A stretch of 64,000 bases of DNA, from NCBI GenBank assembly GCA_036186865.1, contig AP025057.1, positions 22,890,348-22,954,347 of the forward strand. The letters are read 5' to 3'. The position numbers and the translations under genes were made by a program. The notes under the pieces were generated by a model. The model was not told the DNA's origin. It searched no databases and saw only the letters and a list, made by a program, of their open reading frames with translations. The first letter of the stretch is position 1. Each line of letters opens with the position of its first letter. Source of the DNA: Eustoma russellianum. Taxonomy: Eukaryota; Streptophyta; Magnoliopsida; Gentianales; Gentianaceae. This document shows, piece after piece, positions 35,901 through 44,952 of this stretch.

Positions 35901-36308
35901 TACATAAAGGTTCCTAGGGTCCTTCCGTAACTTCGATCCTCCTTGAAACGTTACATCCTTATGTGTAGGGTCCTTAAAGGTAACTTGCTTCCTACTACAA
36001 TCAATGTTGGCATAGTTCTTGGAAAGCCAGTCCATTCCAAGAATCACATCAAAGTCCACCATGGGTATGGAAATTAAATCGGCGTCAAATCGATGGTTAT
36101 TAATCTCAAGTTCACAATTTTTGAACACTTGGTGGGCTACAAGCACCTGTTCCCCGGCTGCCTGGATTCTATAAGGCTCATCACTATTAGTTGGGCCTTT
36201 TTCAATATTCCTTGCGAATTTCTTGGATACGAAGGAGTGGCTGGCGCCACTGTCAAATAGTACATTAGCTGGTATTGAACACACTAGTATAGCTCCTGAA
36301 TCATACAA
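32928..36308 (-). CDS. pol: Chromovirus Pol: protease, RT, RNase H, integrase, chromodomain
   Basis: 1126 codons without a stop. Protease D19-S-G-A. RT: R-M-C-I-D-Y-R-E-L-N (255-264), D294 and the F-I-D-D active site (356-359). RNase H: D505, E542, D567, D610. Integrase: zinc Cys pair 749/752, catalytic D782, D843, E879. The C-terminus (about 1070-1126) ends in a W-K-K-H-S-x-D-E-S-T-W-E-L-E chromodomain-like motif, expected to steer insertion toward heterochromatin; hence Tekay-type. There is no ATG near the 5' end: the open frame starts at a TTG after an in-frame TAA, and protease lies only about 19 codons in. Expression must come from Gag readthrough or from removal of the 78-nt intron-like segment. 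All key catalytic residues are present. Confidence 0.95.
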   Translation of the reverse strand: MYDSGAILVCSIPANVLFDSGASHSFVSKKFARNIEKGPTNSDEPYRIQAAGEQVLVAHQVFKNCELEINNHRFDADLISIPMVDFDVILGMDWLSKNYANIDCSRKQVTFKDPTHKDVTFQGGSKLRKDPRNLYVNVIRASRALRKGHQGYLVYAINTDQATTDLTQVPVVREYPEVFPEELPGLPPEREIAFEINLIPGAEPISKAPYRMAPAELKELKEQLRELLEKKLIRPSVSPWGAPVLFVKKKDGSMRMCIDYRELNKITIKNKYPLPRIDDLFDQLRGARIFSKIDLRSGYFQLRIKAEDVPKTAFRTRYGHYEFLVMPFGLTNAPAAFMDLMNRVFQEQLDKFVVVFIDDILIYSPDEGTHATHLRIALDILYRERLYAKFNKCEFWLRSVAFLGHVISGEGISVDPKKIEAITEWPRPTNVTEVRSFLGLAGYYRKFVEGFARIALPMTRLTQKKTKFEWTSDCEGSFAELKKRLTSAPVLAQPLSGEDFVVYSDASKHGLGCVLMQKNRVIAYASRQLKPFEQNYPVHDLELAAVVFALKIWRHYLYGEKCEIFTDHKSLKYLFSQKELNMRQRRWLELIKDYDLSIQYHPGKANKVADALSRKTSHPRQPPLQRDMEEFGLEEVDSIESMLAKLMITPSLIDRIKKEQDKDEALRKLKAQVQMKSPGDFRVRDDNSLWFRERLCVPGNEDILNEVLKEAHNSRLSIHPGANKMYQDLKQRFWWRGMKRQIAEYVGKCLVCQKVKAEHQKPAGLLQPLEVPEWKWDHISMDFVTDLPRTKSSYDAIWVVVDRLTKTAHFMAMTIKAPMEKLATMYVEQIVSLHGVPLSIVCDRDPRFTSRFWTAFQKAMGTEIHMSSAFHPQTDGQSERTIQTLEDMLRSCILDFGKSWDRSLKLVEFSYNNSYHRSIGMAPYEALYGRKCRSPLYWDEIGDRILTGPDLVEQAREQVKIIKQKLQAAQDRSKVWADEKRRPVELQEGEKVFLKVTPTKGVKRFGVKGKLSPRFIGPYEVLERIGKVAYRLALPPTLSQIHDVFHISQLRRYVHDPKHVIEDQPLELKADTTYEEEPERIIDRKEKVLRRRTIPMVKIQWKKHSADESTWELEEDMKKLYPHLFG

Positions 36309-36373
36309 TTCTTACTGAGAAATCTTAAGGCAATAATATTACCAAAGAGTAGTAGTGGGATTTTGGAAGATAC
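36296..36373 (-). other. Candidate 78-nt GT-AG intron at the gag-pol junction
   Basis: On the element strand the segment begins GTATCTTCC after ACAG and ends GATTCAG before GAGC. It contains both in-frame TAA codons that separate gag from pol, is about two-thirds A+T, and is 26 codons long. Removing it joins V-V-T-G directly to A-I-L-V a few residues before the protease D-S-G-A, where chromovirus polyproteins normally run continuously. Intron status is inference from splice-like ends and the exact join. Confidence 0.6.
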
Positions 36374-37607
36374 CTGTCACTACATTGTCCGCTTCCTCAG
36401 CAGCTGCGTCGGTCATAGCGTGGACCCTGGCGTTGGCACGCTGACGCTGTGGTTTTTGGGGCTGTGGCGGGGTTCCTTTCTCAGGACACTCTCTGGCCAG
36501 GTGTCCTGCTTTCCCGCATCCAAAACAGGTGACTCCTTTGTTCGGACAGTCTTTTTGGATGTGTCCCGTCTGGCCACATCCAAAACATTTACCAGCTTGA
36601 ACATAACATTCTCCTATGTGGAACTTACCACAATGGGCACACTTTGGAATGGCAAGTTGTTGTCCTTGATTCTGCGATTGGTTCCTCTGGGTACGACGTT
36701 GGAACCGGTTCTTCCCCTGTCGTCCGGGCCCCTTAGCATTTTGCTTGGCGGTCTTTCGGGGCCCTCCGCTTCCAGTTGTCTCTCTTCCTCTCTTTTGATT
36801 GAACTCGTCCCTGCGGATAATATCCCGCTCAATCCGATAACAAGCATCCAGGAGGGCGCCAAAGTTGGTTGGATTAGCATTAACCAACCACGTCCGGATT
36901 CTGGGGTTCAGTCCCCTCTCGAATTTCAGCATCTTTGTTTCCTCATCATTCATGGTGGATGGTTGGAATCTCCCTAAAGCTATGAATTTGTTGGCGTAAT
37001 CAGCTACCGTCATTCCAGATTCTTGCATCAATGACTCAAATTCATGTCTTTTCTGTAGCTTGACTGAAGGGGGTATGTAAAACTTGTTAAATTCCTGCAA
37101 AAACCTTTCCCAGGGAATTGGTCTTGGCAAGGCCTGGAGATTGGCCTTCCACCATTGGTTGGCCTCTCCTAACAGGAACGGTCGGACTGCTTGAGTCTTC
37201 ATCTCCTCTGGTGCTCTAATCAGTTCGAAGCAGTTTTCTACCTCGTCAAGCCACTTTTCAGCCATATCAGAATCGGATTTCCCTTCGAATGGCGGCACAT
37301 TAGCTCTTTTCAACTTCTCAAAGTAGTACTGAGCGTCTCTGATTGGCTCGTGAGGTTGAGGGTTGTTTTGCTGTAGCATTACTTGTCCAATTTGTGTAAC
37401 CGTTTGGCAAAAGTTTTGAAAGGTATTCAGGTCCGGCATCATAGGTGGAAAAGGTCCTTGCGGTGGAGGTACATTCTGCACTGGCGGCGGTTCTTGGCCT
37501 TGCGGTGGGGGTGGTGGAGGGACCTGAGCAGGCGGGGGTGGGACAGGCTCTTGTACTTCGGGCCTAGCTCTGGTCGGTCTTCCTCTGGGTCGCACCATCT
37601 GCATCAC
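36339..37607 (-). CDS. gag: Chromovirus Gag polyprotein
   Basis: 422 codons, starting at the first ATG about 260 bp after the primer-binding site. N-terminal Pro-rich tract (20-56) without clear fold; capsid-like retrotransposon Gag domain about 95-260 (F-E-G-K-S-D, W-L-D-E-V-E, F-L-L-G-E-A-N-Q-W-W); a basic Arg/Gln-rich stretch 275-320; then a C-X2-C cluster at C323 and two classic CCHC knuckles at 341-354 and 361-374 for RNA packaging. The last residues before the stop (from about 412) are encoded by a 78-nt stretch with intron-like ends. The rest of the polyprotein follows in the same frame after two TAA codons. Packages element RNA into virus-like particles. Intact. Confidence 0.95.
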   Translation of the reverse strand: MMQMVRPRGRPTRARPEVQEPVPPPPAQVPPPPPPQGQEPPPVQNVPPPQGPFPPMMPDLNTFQNFCQTVTQIGQVMLQQNNPQPHEPIRDAQYYFEKLKRANVPPFEGKSDSDMAEKWLDEVENCFELIRAPEEMKTQAVRPFLLGEANQWWKANLQALPRPIPWERFLQEFNKFYIPPSVKLQKRHEFESLMQESGMTVADYANKFIALGRFQPSTMNDEETKMLKFERGLNPRIRTWLVNANPTNFGALLDACYRIERDIIRRDEFNQKRGRETTGSGGPRKTAKQNAKGPGRQGKNRFQRRTQRNQSQNQGQQLAIPKCAHCGKFHIGECYVQAGKCFGCGQTGHIQKDCPNKGVTCFGCGKAGHLARECPEKGTPPQPQKPQRQRANARVHAMTDAAAEEADNVVTGIFQNPTTTLW

Positions 37608-37867
37608 GCAGCGTCGACTTTGTTTAGTATAGGAATGTTATATCAAAATATAACTGAATACATCTGAAAAACGCCGGCATATATTCATTACTGTCAGGAT
37701 AGGTCGTTTAGGTGGGGCCTACCAATGGATTGTACCTAATCTCGTAGATCGAGGTCGTTCCGTACTAAGGTCAACTCTCATCGAAGATCAAAACTTAGGT
37801 CTAAGATCAAGCTTAGTTGACTAAAATCATAACTTAGTTCTACATTCTGCCCGGATCTGGAGCCTTA

Positions 37868-37879
37868 GCTCTGATACCA
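37868..37879 (-). other. Primer-binding site, initiator Met tRNA
   Basis: TGGTATCAGAGC on the element strand, two bases after the 5' LTR. Matches the 3' end complement of plant initiator methionine tRNA. Confidence 0.9.
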
Positions 37880-37881
37880 CC

Positions 37882-40800
37882 TGTGGCGCCCCGCACCCCG
37901 GCCCCGCCGGAGTCGGTGCACCCGCCGTACTTCACTAAGGAGAGTACTAGGCGTCTTCCATACGCGTCGTGATCCATGGTAAAATTACATGGATTTTCGT
38001 TCCTTCGCGCAATTAGTAATTGAAACCGAGGCAGAATTTAAAACTCCAAACATAAGTACCATCAAAAGCAGTTAGGGTTTACATCCCACACGACAAAGTC
38101 AGAAAGCGATAAAAGTAAATAGTTTCCCATCACTATTACAAACATCATCATCATTCCTTCATGCTGGGTGCTCGGTCCACCAATCCTGGCCCTCCTCTAA
38201 CGCCCTCACGGATAGGGTACCCTAGGCTCGTCATCAATCCATTCGACTTTATCTCCTGCCACCTCTGGAGAGGAAAATAGGGTGAGTGACAACGTCACCA
38301 GCAAGTATACTATAATAATCATGAGTTAAATGGAAAGTACGAGCAAGAACCGAACCCCATATTATACTTGGTTTGGAAACATACCTGTCCTCCAATCATC
38401 ATTTGATAAGGATCATAGCTTAATGCAATAAGATCATAACTTAATAACATCACTAAATAGAATGAAAATATAACATAAGGAGAACGGAACGTGCATTTAT
38501 TACTAAAACAATAATCACCATCATTTAGGACTTGCGAGATCGTGACTACTCAGCATCAGTAACCTGTGACGCTACATTACGACTCCACAAGTGACATGCA
38601 TGCATATGCACATGTAATGCGTTATGATAAAATGCGAAAATGCCTTTTCATGCTTTACTCTTTTAAAAACATCATCGTCATAAAACCATAGAGTGTTCAG
38701 ATCTATCTTCCCGGATCTGAGGCGGTAACTTCTCCCCTTCGAATCTATTAATCCCGGATTCGGATCGGTAACATCATTCCTTTCCATTCAGATCACTTAA
38801 CCCGGATCTGCTCAGGTTCCTTTCTGTTCAGATCTATCTTCCCGGATCTGAGGCGGTAACTTCTCCCCTTCGAATCTATTAATCCCGGATTCGGATCGGT
38901 AACATCATTCCTTTCCATTCAGATCACTTAACCCGGATCTGCTCAGGTTCATACTGGCCAGCTCATACACACACACGGTACCGGTGGGGAAGCGTTTTAA
39001 GAAAACAAAACGAAGTCATCCTTTTTGAAAAACGCTTTTCATCATTCCTTCACGTAAAATCCATATCATAAAATCATGCATGTGACGATGATGCAATGTA
39101 TGACATGCAACGTGCAAACTCGAACACGGCATATGACACAAGAACGGGCATGTCTCGCTAACAATGCTGGAATTTTTCCAGCTTCGTATCATTCACTTAT
39201 TTTAACGAATTCCTTGCTAAACTACTCGTGTTAAACTCATGTAACCACATCTATTCATCCGTGACCGTCATAAGCGAGTGTCATGCATGCATTGCGGACT
39301 TACGATGTCATTAAGAGACCCATTTACTCCTTTTTACGTATCCATGCAATCAAAATTCTGAAATGACCATATTTTACTATAAAATTTATCGTGGTCAATC
39401 CTTTGATCTTTTTCCAGAAATTCCAACTCCCTAACCTCATAAACTCTTTGAGCTAACATCCTACCAATTTTTAGCCCAAGATCCATTCTTTAAGGCCTTT
39501 TTCCAGGCCATGCAAAGTGGGTCATAAATTCTGTTTACCCAGCCTAGTTCGATTTGACCAGTTTTAGTAGAAAATTTATTAAAAATAAACCACAACTTAT
39601 TTTGAGGGAATTCCAGCTGTCATTTCTTCTTCATTCATGAGGCTAATACCCTGCCGAAAATTAGTGGATTTGCATACCTCTAAGGTTCATTTTTAAGCTG
39701 CTAAACATATTGCTTAAGTTCTGTCCAGTACTCATTTTCCAGCAAGACCAAATCTTAGTAGGAAATTCATTAAAAATAAACCGTGTCTCTTTTTGAGGTG
39801 ATTCCAACTCTCACTACTAACAAACACATAAAACTATCATCACACCAAAAATAACTGAAATTGAAGGTCCCTAAGGTCCCTTTTCTGGCTTCGCAAGTCA
39901 GCCTAATTTCTAATCCAGCTCCAGAATTTTCAGTGGACATAAATTCTTCCTAAATGTTCTTGGCTTACCCTTATTGTCACCATAAATGGTATCAGCCCTA
40001 AGATGAACACACCCACACACCACGTCAGCCCCATTTGCGGATGTTAGAGAGAAAATGACCAAAATCGAAAGCATTTCAATCCTAACATGCACAAGATCAA
40101 GTCTTTCCCCCATTTTCTTGCTTTGTTATCATCTTACATGCAACTTCACCCCTTCTCCCCATATCCCTTCTACCGTGGCTACCTTCAACCCAAAAGAAGA
40201 AAGCTTTAACACATTCAAGCCTAGTTTAAGACATAAACATGCATAAAGTCATCAAAGAACTCATCTTTAGAACAAAGTGCTCTTCCTACACTCTCATGTG
40301 TATAAAGCCGAAAGCTTTTGGCTTAAAGCTTACCATTTCATCACTAAGATCAAACCTTAAGTCTTTCTAGTCATTCATGCACACACTTTCACATTCAAAC
40401 CATGAAGAGTATAGTGTACTTGCCTTGCTTGCCTACTCTTCTTGGATATGTGTCAAAGTTGAAGCCTTTCTCCTTCTCAAAGGAGGTGTGAGTTGTCCAA
40501 CTTGGCTAGAGTTCTTGAAGGCTTGGAATCCTTGAGCCTAGTGACCATGAAGGTCACGGTTTTGGGACAAAGAAGAACACCCATGAGTTTCATCTTCATA
40601 AAATCATAAATGTCACTCTTAGGAGGTTGTGAATGCTTACCTAAGCTTACTTGGTCTTGGAAGAGTTCCCTTCTCCTTGGTGTGCACTTGGCCGTGAGTG
40701 GGGAGGGAAGAAGGGGATGGAAGAGGTTCCTTTTTGGCTTGAAATGTTTGAGTGTAAGTTGGAGGGAATTCTTTCCTTCTTTGCTATCCTAGCCGTGGGA

Positions 40801-41350
40801 AATAAGGGTGGGGGTTAGGGTTTGTGCTCTAGCTCTTTCAAGTTAATGCTTAACCTTGGTTACCTTGGGTTAACCAGGGTTACTTTCCACTTACTAAGGT
40901 TACTTTTGGGTCAACCATGGTTTCTTTTTCCTAACCATGGTTTATTTTAGGGTTGGTTAGGTTACTTTTAATTATTAGCCACCTTCTCTTTAAATTGTGT
41001 TTTCCCTCCCCTCCTCTCTTTATGGTGGCCGGCGGTTGGGGTCTTAAATGACCCCAACTAGCCAATATATTTATTATTATTTTTTCTTTTATTCCCTTCT
41101 TATTTATTCTTTTCTAGTAAATAAATATCAATATATTTATCTCATGCCAACTAATCATCTTCCTTATTGGCTTGGGCCGAAAACCATAAAGCCATAAAAC
41201 AATAGATCCTAGTCTTGTGAATACATATAGTGTCCTCATGCCTTACTTACAACAATTACCAACTAAATTAACTCTAAGCACAACGTGCATGGCCACATAT
41301 TAACTAATTCATCCTTAGGTACAAGAAGGGCTTGCAACAGGGTTACGACA
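37882..41350 (-). repeat. Chromovirus 5' LTR (3469 bp)
   Basis: Partner of 29547-32884. The length difference of 131 bp is fully explained by one tandem duplication (38695-38956). As the 5' LTR on the minus strand it should carry the promoter. No convincing TATA element was identified by eye. Confidence 0.95.
38695..38956. repeat. 131-bp tandem duplication in the 5' LTR
   Basis: Units 38695-38825 and 38826-38956, both beginning GTTCAGATCTATCTTCC. The 3' LTR has a single unit near 30360-30490. Each unit contains repeated CCCGGAT(C/T) motifs. Confidence 0.9.
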
Positions 41351-41355
41351 TGATG
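41351..41355. repeat. Target-site duplication of the chromovirus (right)
   Basis: TGATG, matching 29542-29546. The viral RNase H reading continues through it. Confidence 0.9.
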
Positions 41356-41479
41356 TTTCTAAGCAAATGTTTGCAAGATGGTAGGCTCATTTAACCCATT
41401 TGATTTTGATATAATATACAAAAAACGAGTACATAATAGTCTTACTAATTTTTTAACTAGAAAATATCTTGATGAATGA
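41356..41479 (+). pseudogene. Caulimovirid RNase H end (right part), end of ORF1
   Basis: Continues the viral frame interrupted by the chromovirus: Q-M-F-A-R-W, then after a TAG and a frame change F-D-F-D-I-I-Y and L-T-R-K-Y-L, the end of the polyprotein, with a stop at 41477-41479. ORF2 begins 17 bp later. Inactive because of the stop and shift. Confidence 0.75.
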
Positions 41480-41495
41480 TATCACTTATGCAAGT

Positions 41496-42822
41496 ATGTC
41501 CTAAAGGGGCAGAGGAACCTTCTCTTATAAAGGAAGGGGTGGTAGAACACTAGGCCAAATTGGTCATCAAAAATTGATTAGTGCAAATATTGCATCCTCA
41601 TCATCAGGAAATACCCAAAAGGATGATAAGTTATATCAAGAGTTTTTAGCTTTTAAAGCAGCCGAGAAACAGGAGGATGATGTTACTTCATATGCGAATG
41701 TGGTATCTGAAGAATTTGAAAAAGATCCTTATGAAAGAAATGATCACCAAGAATTAATATTATACCTTGAAATTAATGATCTTAAATGGAAAGATCAACC
41801 ATGGACAATAATACAAAGACATCTGGATAAAGTGTCATACATTGCTCATTCATACAAACAAAGAAATTACTATGATGCGATTCTAAAGGTTACAGGATCT
41901 TGTCAGTTCAATCATTTTACAACTGGTAATTCTCAAGTTTATAATTTTAGCAAGGTGGTTATCAAGCAGGTAATAACCGCTGAATCTTGGGGTTTGTCTA
42001 CCCTTAAGGAAAAAGAATTCATATATCCAGAGGGAAAAGTTCCAATAAAATATAATTATTGGGATTATGTGGATGCATTCCATAAGGTTTTCTTATATGA
42101 AAACCTAAAACATAAACATTCTTGGTTCTTCAGGTTATGTCCTGACATGTTTACACAGGAAATTCAAAAGTGGTTTTACCAATGGCGGGCTTCATGTGGA
42201 CCCTCTATTAATATTTTGCCAGAAACATATAAATGTTTATATACTCAATAGGTTGAGATTTCACCAGCCTTAATAGAGGCACAACATGAAAACAGATTTA
42301 TTAAAGGAATGAATGCATTATACTTCTTCATGGAATTTGGAATCCCTTGGATATGGAAATGGGGATTAATGATTGTACTACAACTCAAAACATTCCATCT
42401 TTAAATCGGATTTTCTTTTCAAAATTTTGGAAGAAAATGTTATTGAAATATGACCAAGGCATCCTTGAAGGACGACAAACATTAGACCAAATTTATCAGA
42501 CTTTGACAAAATATAAAGTTCAAATTCAACAGCAACAACAACGGGACTATCCTAATCCATTTCAGCTTATTGCTCAGAAAATTACGAAGATTAAGGGACA
42601 AGATTCTATTAGCAGAGAAGAAATACTATCTTCTTATTTGGTTGAAATCAAGAAAGATTTGTTGAAGAATATTTTTCAAACCGAAGATGATTCGGCTTCA
42701 GATGTGTTTATGACTAGTTCTAATAAAGAAAAAAAAAGGTCCAGCCAAAAGAATCTCAGGATCCATATGAGAAGGATATTGATGATATGTTAGAAGAAAT
42801 GCTCGATGATATCAAGCAATGA
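41496..42822 (+). pseudogene. Caulimovirid second ORF (unknown function), broken
   Basis: Begins at ATG 41496, 17 bp after the ORF1 stop, but has a TAA at codon 3. An open stretch follows to a TAG at 42249-42251 (from TTG 41574, 225 codons), the same frame goes on to about 42345, then shifts to 42347-42793. A last shift near an A9 tract (42729-42737) leads to the probable true end at TGA 42820-42822. No catalytic motif is seen. Visible features are a W-rich middle (H-S-W-F-F, W-F-Y-Q-W), Gln-rich stretches and an acidic tail. An ORF of unknown role after RT-RNase H is the Florendovirus arrangement; that genus call is inference. Confidence 0.65.
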
Positions 42823-42997
42823 AAGAAAGATCTTTTGTAAAAAAATTTATGTGAAAAGTGGTAGACATATTGGTCCACCATTTACATAATTGATGGTAGA
42901 CATATTGCTCCACCATTCACAAAATTTTCTTTTTTACTTTAGTGGTTGATATTATTGGTGTACTACTAAAGTTATAGTATAGATTTAAGTTTGTTTT
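42823..42997 (+). promoter_or_regulatory. Caulimovirid intergenic region upstream of promoter, with 35-bp repeat
   Basis: Non-coding. Two tandem units start at 42859 and 42894 (TGGTAGACATATTG(G/C)TCCACC). Near 42940-42976 an imperfect inverted repeat CTTTAGTGGT ... ACTACTAAAG is visible. The promoter proper lies at 60684 across the solo LTR insertion. In the inverted copy (62590-62700) only one unit is present. Confidence 0.6.
42993..42997. repeat. Target-site duplication of the solo LTR (left)
   Basis: GTTTT, repeated exactly at 60659-60663. Confidence 0.85.
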
Positions 42998-44952
42998 TGT
43001 TACACCCCGACTTCCGTTACATGCTCAGAATAAATTGCGTAGTGATGCCGTAACTTAGTATAAAGCGTGTAAATGTTACTTAATAAATTTTAGAACTACA
43101 AAATTAACCTAATGAAGGTAGGCTACTTAATTAGAAATGAAAAGATTGGTACAATATTTATTTAGAAATTAAATAAACGAAAAAAAAAGAAAATACCACC
43201 TAAGAAAGGATACAATAGTAATTTCACCACCCACTTGCACCTCACCCCTCACCCAACTGGCCACCCTTCATCTTACCCTCAAAATTTCCATTTCTTTCTT
43301 TCATTTCTTTTTCCCTTCAATCATTTCCATTTCTTACACAATGTAAGACACGCACCCACTAAAATTTCATGCAACCACTTTTTCTACTCCACTAACTTAT
43401 CCATTCAAGAATTCCCATCATTCCTCCCACTATCCTAATTTCGGCCAAGAGGATTAGAAGGCATAAGAACCTTCTCAAAAGTATAACCTTCACGTCATTT
43501 CATCCCATTTCACTCTCTTCCTTCAATTTTCTCCACTCTCACTCTCTCTCACCAGGAAAAGCCTTCTGCCACCCTCATTTTCCCCTTTACCCGTGAACAC
43601 CCAAGGCAAGAGGAGGGGAATTTCTTCAACTTTCAAGAGAAGAATCAAGTATCCATCCACCATAAACATCAAGGTAAAGCACTCTTCTATCATTTCTACA
43701 CCTTTTACTATCATCCATCTCTTCAAAGGCTTCACAACCTCTCCCATTTTAGGCCATAACCGAGACCTCCTTCAAGGAGGTAGGAATAACTTCTAGGTTG
43801 AGCCAAGTAAGAATCTTCAAGTTAATCAAAGGTAAGATTTGTTTGGATTGAATCCTTAAACATTCATAACCTATCTTTCTTCAAATAAAGATTAATGCTT
43901 CCATTATTTTGGCCATCTAGGCTATACACACTTACATCAAAGGGAAGAAGAGATCTTTCACTTTTAAAGTGCAAGATTCAAGTACCAAGGCAAGTATTCT
44001 TCTTAGCTTCTTCAAGAATATTTTAAAAATGAAAGTCTCCTATGTTCATATCCAAAGATGGATCATGCATGCATAAATTAAAATGAAGCGCTTATTGTTA
44101 AGCTATGGAAAAGTTACTTGCATGTACTAAACTATGTATGCATATGTGTTGTTCTCACATAGTTCATGAATATGTTTAGTGTGATGTTCATTATGGCATG
44201 TAGGACAAAAACCATGCTATGGCAGCCCCTCTGGGGCGGGCATGGCCTAACAAAGGAAGGGCAAACATGCACGACTCATCTCCTATGTAAAATGGAGGAA
44301 GAGAAGTATACTTTCTTGATGTGTGTACCAAGAACTTCACAAAACATCAATTTCTTAAGTGCATGTGGAATGGCCATCATTGCCTTGTGTTCATATGTGT
44401 AATGGTACAATTGCATGATTATGGCTATATTATAGCATGTTTATGGTACCATATAAATTGCATGTCACAAAAGATACCATCTTGAAAGACCATCATCTTA
44501 TCATCATCATTTTCCTTCTATGATGGGGCGGTTGGAGCCTTCATCAAAGACCATGAATTCATCATCATCATTATTGTTACGACCCGCACCCTAGACTCGT
44601 TGATAAACTATGCAACTTAATTACAATTAAAATTTTCAGAATGTTAGCATTGATAGATTAATCACAGCCGAAGTATGTATACCGGAAGGGATAACTACCC
44701 AAGCATGGGAGTTAGGATAGGATATACACAGGCATCACCCACAGATACGCACCCCATAAGTGGAAATTTTGAAATCCAAATCAAAGCTATAAGTTATGAT
44801 TTTAGAGAAGCATGTTGAGTGCCGAGGTATTTCGTCAGGAAATTCTTGTTACATGTGTTAGGGATGGAATCATTAGAGAAAGCATTAAGTTGTAAATTAC
44901 GATTCAACCCTTAAGTTTCGAGGACGAAACTTTTTTTATAAGAGGAGAGGAC

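Larger units (their letters stand above)
29547..41350 (-). mobile_element. Tekay-type chromovirus (Ty3/gypsy), near-complete and young
   Basis: 11.8 kb with two LTRs, primer-binding site, gag, pol with C-terminal chromodomain-like region, polypurine tract, and an exact 5-bp duplication TGATG (29542-29546 and 41351-41355). The LTRs look almost identical: I saw four substitutions in the first 260 bp and none in other stretches compared, plus one 131-bp duplication. Both main frames are open. Inserted in caulimovirid RNase H, whose reading resumes at 41351. The only element here that could still be active, provided the gag-pol junction can be bridged. Confidence 0.95.

Noticed and set aside
36363..36977. 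204-codon plus-strand frame
   Set aside because: Antisense shadow of the intact gag on the minus strand; the translation has no domain. The same holds for 35566-35862 within pol.
41488..41556. Short upstream ATG frame before viral ORF2 (starts 41488)
   Set aside because: Only 22 codons, overlapping the in-frame ATG at 41496, whose frame continues into the long ORF2; treated as a by-product.
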